9,727 nt of DNA, from contig CAKQBP010000036.1 in the NCBI GenBank assembly GCA_934216375.1, positions 1-9,727 of the forward strand. The letters run 5' to 3'. How positions within the stretch are numbered: position 1 is the first letter of the stretch; the number at the start of each line of letters is the position of its first letter. Origin of the DNA: an uncultured Veillonella sp. (GTDB lineage Bacteria; Bacillota; Negativicutes; Veillonellales; Veillonellaceae). The notes under the pieces were generated by a model. That model saw nothing but the letters and a program-made list of their open reading frames with translations, was not told where the DNA came from and did no database searches. The translations under genes and the position numbers were made by a program. Positions 6,817-9,727 of this stretch are shown here, one piece after another.

Positions 6817-6996
6817 TTAGCTACGTTGCATATCTACTAACATTTGACGAATCAAATCTTTTAATTCTGGTTCTTTAGACTCTGTTTTAGGTTCTTCTTT
6901 CGGTTTCTCCTGCACAGGTTCATCCTTGAGCATACCTACTTCATCCATTATATCCATAATGATAGCCCGTAACATTTGTTCATTTAGTTCTGCCAT
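6817..6996 (-). CDS. 59-aa protein with two encapsulation-peptide-like helices
   Basis: This small gene is short but well supported. AGGAG lies 8 nt upstream of ATG 6996, the frame is open for 59 codons, and the composition is strongly protein-like. Residues 4-21 (LNEQMLRAIIMDIMDEVG) closely resemble the PduD leader (INEKLLRQIIEDVL...). Residues 45-59 (ELKDLIRQMLVDMQRS, counting from Glu44) resemble the leader of this operon's PduP (QLKEMIRSMVIDVLQ). Between them lies a Lys/Glu/Pro-rich, probably disordered linker (about 24-43). It has no cysteine, no membrane segment and no catalytic domain. It occupies the place of pduCDE in ordinary Pdu operons, between pduB and the next shell genes. It could be an adaptor linking shell and cargo, a cargo-cargo crosslinker, or the remains of dehydratase subunits stripped to their targeting helices. 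I do not recognise a named family. Confidence 0.85.
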   Translation of the reverse strand: MAELNEQMLRAIIMDIMDEVGMLKDEPVQEKPKEEPKTESKEPELKDLIRQMLVDMQRS

Positions 6997-7088
6997 TATG
7001 AATTCTCCTATTCACATTGTGAAAGTATCATTTATTGTGACGTGATAATGATATGTAATGAATATATGACTCTTTGAAACAACATTCA
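6997..7088 (-). promoter_or_regulatory. 92-nt spacer between pduB and the 59-aa gene, with a palindrome
   Basis: The spacer holds the perfect 13-nt palindrome TTCACATTGTGAA (7011-7023) close to the ribosome site of the 59-aa gene. A directly repeated ATTGTGA occurs at 7016-7022 and 7034-7040. The 11-mer TTGTGAAAGTA (7017-7027) recurs at 613-623 in the activase leader. It might be an operator or the join left by loss of genes. No convincing promoter or terminator is seen. Confidence 0.3.
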
Positions 7089-7931
7089 TTAGATAATATA
7101 AGCATTACCTTTATTCTTAGGTTTTTCTCCCATGGTTTCTAGTAATACTAAACCTACATCACGTGCTGCTTTTACAGCTTGTTTAACAGCGCCAGAATCA
7201 CCACTAACTTGTAAAATAACTTCATTACTCATAACGGAGCTCGATGGAGAGCGATAATCTACCACATCTACATTAGCTGATTTAACGGCTGTATCCGCCA
7301 TAACTACACCGATAGCTGCTGGGGCACCAACGATCAAGCCAAAGGCTTTATCTTCTGGGGTACCAAAAGCCGTCACCAAAGCTTTCCCTGCACGAGCTGT
7401 ATATTGAACTTCCACATGACCTGCTTCATTCATATACACTTCACCGAAGGTGCGTTCTAATTCACGTAATGCTACTTCTACAGAACGTCTTACATCGGAT
7501 ACGTCATTGCCGCCAAATATGATGAGGGAACCAGAACCGGCGCCACCTTTCATATCACGGGCAAACTCAATGCTAACAATCTCTGTATTCGTCGCTTTTA
7601 CAGCTTCATCAGCGGCCATGATTTGTGGCCCTGCACCCGTACGTGAACCTAAGATACCAATCGATCGATATGACTTAGTGAGCTGCATAGCTTCCAATAC
7701 TTGACTGTCTACATTGGCAATAACGAGACCAATTGTATCGCCTGTTGTAGTGCTACCTACATGTTCAGTAATCATAGAAGTTTGTAATTGACTTACAGTA
7801 GGTGAACTTACAGGTGACGAAGCACATAATGTATTACCTGTTGCGCCTGTTGCTTTACTTAAGTCAGTACCATCGATACGCATCAACACGCGTTTTAAAA
7901 TCTCATCTACCATACTTTTAGTATCGGCCAT
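7089..7931 (-). CDS. pduB: PduB, trimeric tandem-domain shell protein
   Basis: The 280-aa product is a BMC-T protein very similar to Salmonella PduB (270 aa). Residues 5-20 (KSMVDEILKRVLMRID) form an amphipathic helix like the one in PduB that ties shell to core. A Ser/Thr-rich linker of about 40 residues follows, then two BMC domains (about 64-170 and 185-270). Diagnostic blocks are GDTIGLVIANVDS, YRSIGILGSRTGAGPQIMAADEAVKATNTE, KGGAGSGSLIIFGGNDVSDV and VQYTARAGKALVTAFG. Salmonella also makes a short PduB' from an internal start. Here the only similar site is Met53 (ATG at 7775), which has no visible Shine-Dalgarno sequence, so the long form is probably the main product. It starts 2 nt after the pduA stop. 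Trimers form the flat facets with PduA/J and may gate larger metabolites. Confidence 0.97.
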   Translation of the reverse strand: MADTKSMVDEILKRVLMRIDGTDLSKATGATGNTLCASSPVSSPTVSQLQTSMITEHVGSTTTGDTIGLVIANVDSQVLEAMQLTKSYRSIGILGSRTGAGPQIMAADEAVKATNTEIVSIEFARDMKGGAGSGSLIIFGGNDVSDVRRSVEVALRELERTFGEVYMNEAGHVEVQYTARAGKALVTAFGTPEDKAFGLIVGAPAAIGVVMADTAVKSANVDVVDYRSPSSSVMSNEVILQVSGDSGAVKQAVKAARDVGLVLLETMGEKPKNKGNAYII

Positions 7932-7933
7932 AA

Positions 7934-8215
7934 TTATTCACCCTTTGTTGGTAAAATACCTTCTACATCTTTATGTGGTCTTGGGATTACATGAGTAGAG
8001 ATAACAATGCCTACGCGTTCAGCAGCAGCTGCACCTGCATCTACAGCAGCTTTTACAGCACCTACATCACCACGAACCATAACAGTAACGAGACCAGAGC
8101 CAATTTTTTCATTGCCCACGAGTTCCACATTAGCTGCTTTAAGCATTGCATCAGCTGCTTCAATAGCGCCTACTAACCCCTTAGTTTCCACCATACCTAA
8201 TGCTTCTTGTGTCAT
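7934..8215 (-). CDS. pduA: PduA-like hexameric shell protein
   Basis: A 93-aa BMC-H protein, one residue shorter than Salmonella PduA (94 aa) and collinear with it. Its N-terminus [14 protein letters not shown] corresponds to PduA's [14 protein letters not shown]. It has the pore loop [10 protein letters not shown], and [19 protein letters not shown] at the end. It would form the main facet tile, and its GSG-lined pore would admit small polar substrate. The start at 8215 has GGAG nine bases upstream. The gene is 44 nt downstream of the cobT-like gene and is followed at once by pduB, the standard pduAB order. The N-terminus and position next to pduB distinguish it from the PduJ paralogue at 6009-6284. 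Confidence 0.94.
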   Translation of the reverse strand: MTQEALGMVETKGLVGAIEAADAMLKAANVELVGNEKIGSGLVTVMVRGDVGAVKAAVDAGAAAAERVGIVISTHVIPRPHKDVEGILPTKGE

Positions 8216-8259
8216 CTGTTTTCTCTCCTTTTACAAAATATAGAATAATGATTACAAAT

Positions 8260-9267
8260 TTATTTTTCTAATAGTTCCACCATAGTACCTATATTCATAA
8301 AGGCAAAGTGAGCGGTTTTAAGCAACTGTACCATAAGTACAGCCCCTGTACCTTCACCTAATGCCATTTGTCCATGGATTGGAACTTCATCAAGACGAAT
8401 ATTTGCATAAGCCAATGCTGCGGCCATTCCTACCTCGCGAGAATAATGAGATGGAATACCGTATAATGGAGCTTCTCCATTCATTTGAGTAGCACAAGCC
8501 ATTGCAACTGCTGTAATATATCCATCGATTACAAATGGAATATGTAGGTCTGTACAAGCTACCATAGCACCTGTAATAGCGGCTATATCAAAGCCACCTA
8601 CGCGGCTAATTACTTCTTTTGGACTATTTAAGTGCCCCTTATGGTGAGATAGCGCAGTCCGTACAAACTCACGTTTTTGATTCATGTACGCTTCGTCTTC
8701 AGGACCGGATCCAGGACCTACGGTTATACGTGGGTCTAGCTTTGTAAGACCACTCAAGACAGCTGCTGACGTAGTCGTGTTACCAACACCCATTTCTCCG
8801 AAGGAAAATAGATTAATTCCCGATTCTGCATAGTAGACAACGCGGTTATATCCCGCTTGGTACGCTAAATCAAATTCTTCAGCGCTCATAGCAGCACCGT
8901 CTAATATATTCTTTGTGCCTTGAGCAACCTTTCGATTGACCCCAATACCTTGTGGGCAAGCAATGCCTACATCTACCACTTCATAAGGAATATGGTTAAA
9001 GATACAATAATTAGCAACTGCACTTTTACCATCAATCATATTCTGAGACTGTTTACGAGTAATCTCATAGTTATAACCGATTAAACCATCTACGGAAATA
9101 CCATTATCTGCAGAAAAGATAATATGCTGAGTATGAATCTCAGGTTTCATATCCTGCCAAGCAAGGCACATTTTTTTAAAATATCGTTCCCATAGACCCA
9201 AGCTTTTTGGAATGATCGCCTTATTTAAAATAAATTGATTAAGTTGTTCTTCAAATCCTTTGTCCAT
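8260..9267 (-). CDS. cobT: CobT-like nicotinate-nucleotide:base phosphoribosyltransferase
   Basis: The 335-aa protein (Salmonella CobT has about 356) belongs to the family that transfers phosphoribose from nicotinate mononucleotide to the lower-ligand base of cobamides. Motifs include GEMGVGNTTTSAAVL (from residue 157), VGPGSGPEDE, and near the C-terminus MALGEGTGAVL with Glu305 at the place of the family's catalytic Glu317. One departure is DNG at 54-56 (SADNGIS), where most members I recall have Asp-His-Gly. The base used is therefore uncertain, and relatives use phenolics or other benzimidazoles. ATG 9267 is preferred over TTG 9285 because AAGGA lies 6 nt upstream. It is 18 nt after the pduV stop, inside a BMC operon, and suggests that the unseen signature enzyme needs a cobamide. 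It is predicted to be cytosolic. Confidence 0.87.
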   Translation of the reverse strand: MDKGFEEQLNQFILNKAIIPKSLGLWERYFKKMCLAWQDMKPEIHTQHIIFSADNGISVDGLIGYNYEITRKQSQNMIDGKSAVANYCIFNHIPYEVVDVGIACPQGIGVNRKVAQGTKNILDGAAMSAEEFDLAYQAGYNRVVYYAESGINLFSFGEMGVGNTTTSAAVLSGLTKLDPRITVGPGSGPEDEAYMNQKREFVRTALSHHKGHLNSPKEVISRVGGFDIAAITGAMVACTDLHIPFVIDGYITAVAMACATQMNGEAPLYGIPSHYSREVGMAAALAYANIRLDEVPIHGQMALGEGTGAVLMVQLLKTAHFAFMNIGTMVELLEK

Positions 9268-9285
9268 GGAAAATCCTTCTTTCAA

Positions 9286-9726
9286 CTAACCGTATATGTA
9301 GTTACATAATTGTTTTAACGACTCTTCGTCGTGAACTGATATTTCAAAAATCTTAGTGGCTCCTGCTAGTTTAAGATTGCGTCGAGGCGTCTCTATATCT
9401 TTACCCGTATCCACCTTTGATACAACACCTATAACCTCGCGGTTTAAGGAGTTACCAAAGCTTGGTGGGAATATGGTTGTTTCATCACCGGCTGGGATCA
9501 TAAAAATCACTAAGTCCGCATCATAGGCGTGCAAGATAATGCCTCGATAGTAATTAGGATTTTCCATGTATTCTCCTGGGGTATCGATGAAGTTTCCCAC
9601 GCGCGTTATAGCTTGTGTCTTATGATACGTAGCCGATCCATGCGTAATCGTATCGGCTAATGTAGTCTTGCCACAACCACTACGTCCTACTAAAAGGATA
9701 CGCTTTTCTTTCTTTTCGGTACTCAT
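9286..9726 (-). CDS. pduV: PduV/EutP-family small GTPase
   Basis: The 146-aa protein has the length of PduV and EutP (about 150 aa). Its P-loop is GRSGCGKT (14-21), the switch II motif is DTPGEY (48-53) and the guanine-specificity motif is SKVD (103-106, a variant of NKxD). KTQAI at 36-40 is the conserved stretch between P-loop and DTPG in this family. The family accompanies Pdu and Eut microcompartments; PduV associates with them and has been linked to their positioning, and a kinase activity has been reported for EutP. The biochemical role here is open. The ATG at 9726 lies one base from the window edge, so its ribosome site cannot be seen, but a lysine-rich start just before the P-loop is normal. 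The cobT-like gene follows 18 nt downstream. PduV versus EutP cannot be separated with confidence. Confidence 0.88.
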   Translation of the reverse strand: MSTEKKEKRILLVGRSGCGKTTLADTITHGSATYHKTQAITRVGNFIDTPGEYMENPNYYRGIILHAYDADLVIFMIPAGDETTIFPPSFGNSLNREVIGVVSKVDTGKDIETPRRNLKLAGATKIFEISVHDEESLKQLCNYIYG

Positions 9727-9727
9727 A

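Noticed and set aside
7012..7089. A 25-codon ORF on the minus strand whose ATG overlaps the pduB stop (TAATG).
   Set aside because: The overlap could allow coupled translation, but the predicted peptide has no recognisable pattern and the segment overlaps a palindrome; chance is more likely.
7619..7775. Internal start Met53 of pduB giving a PduB' short form, as in Salmonella.
   Set aside because: No Shine-Dalgarno sequence precedes ATG 7775, so the short form is not supported here although it is not excluded.
6009..8215. pduA and pduJ as a recent duplication that could recombine and delete the genes between them.
   Set aside because: The proteins are very alike but silent sites differ throughout, leaving only short identical DNA stretches; the duplication is old.
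7973..8243. Plus-strand ORFs opposite pduA, and similar ones opposite pduB, pduK, pduP and pduQ.
   Set aside because: They lie wholly antisense to conserved genes, have low-complexity Ala/Ser/Thr translations and lack ribosome sites.
1..9727. CRISPR arrays, tRNA or rRNA genes, insertion sequences and attachment sites.
   Set aside because: I saw no regularly spaced repeats, tRNA-like cloverleafs, transposase motifs or terminal inverted repeats.

Overview
The window is almost entirely one leftward (minus-strand) operon for a catabolic bacterial microcompartment (BMC) of propanediol-utilisation (Pdu) type. It suggests an anaerobic Firmicute. Clues are the moderately AT-rich coding DNA, very AT-rich spacers, purine-rich Shine-Dalgarno sites, and a neighbouring oxygen-sensitive 2-hydroxyacyl-CoA dehydratase activase of the type common in Negativicutes and Clostridia. 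A Negativicute such as Veillonella is my best guess, from general resemblance only.

Layout, in transcription order from right to left: pduV/eutP GTPase, cobT-like phosphoribosyltransferase, pduA (hexameric shell), pduB (trimeric shell), a 59-aa protein too short for routine ORF calling, a pduK-like shell protein with a new tail, pduJ (hexameric shell), pduL (phosphotransacylase), eutJ (Hsp70-like), pduM, pduN (pentameric vertex), pduP (CoA-acylating aldehyde dehydrogenase) and pduQ (alcohol dehydrogenase). A strong terminator follows at about 1005-1044. Spacing is tight (from a 14-nt overlap to 62 nt) except for 92 nt after pduB and 131 nt before pduP. Any promoter for the whole operon lies right of the window. 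Beyond a roughly 530-nt structured, AT-rich spacer sits the start of a separate gene, the activase, which runs off the left edge.

How the parts fit: PduA, PduJ, PduK, PduB and PduN would build facets and vertices. Inside, PduP would oxidise an aldehyde to acyl-CoA, PduL would make acyl-phosphate and free CoA, and PduQ would reduce aldehyde to alcohol and regenerate NAD+. What is missing is the enzyme that makes the aldehyde: there is no pduCDE diol dehydratase, no pduGH reactivase and no ethanolamine ammonia-lyase here. Where pduCDE normally sits, between pduB and the following shell genes, there is only the 59-aa gene. Its product has an encapsulation-peptide-like helix at each end, one like the PduD leader and one like the leader of this operon's own PduP. 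The cobT-like gene hints that the missing enzyme depends on a cobamide. The dual-helix protein, the absent signature enzyme, the lysine-rich PduK tail and the three-way-junction leader before the activase deserve the closest look.
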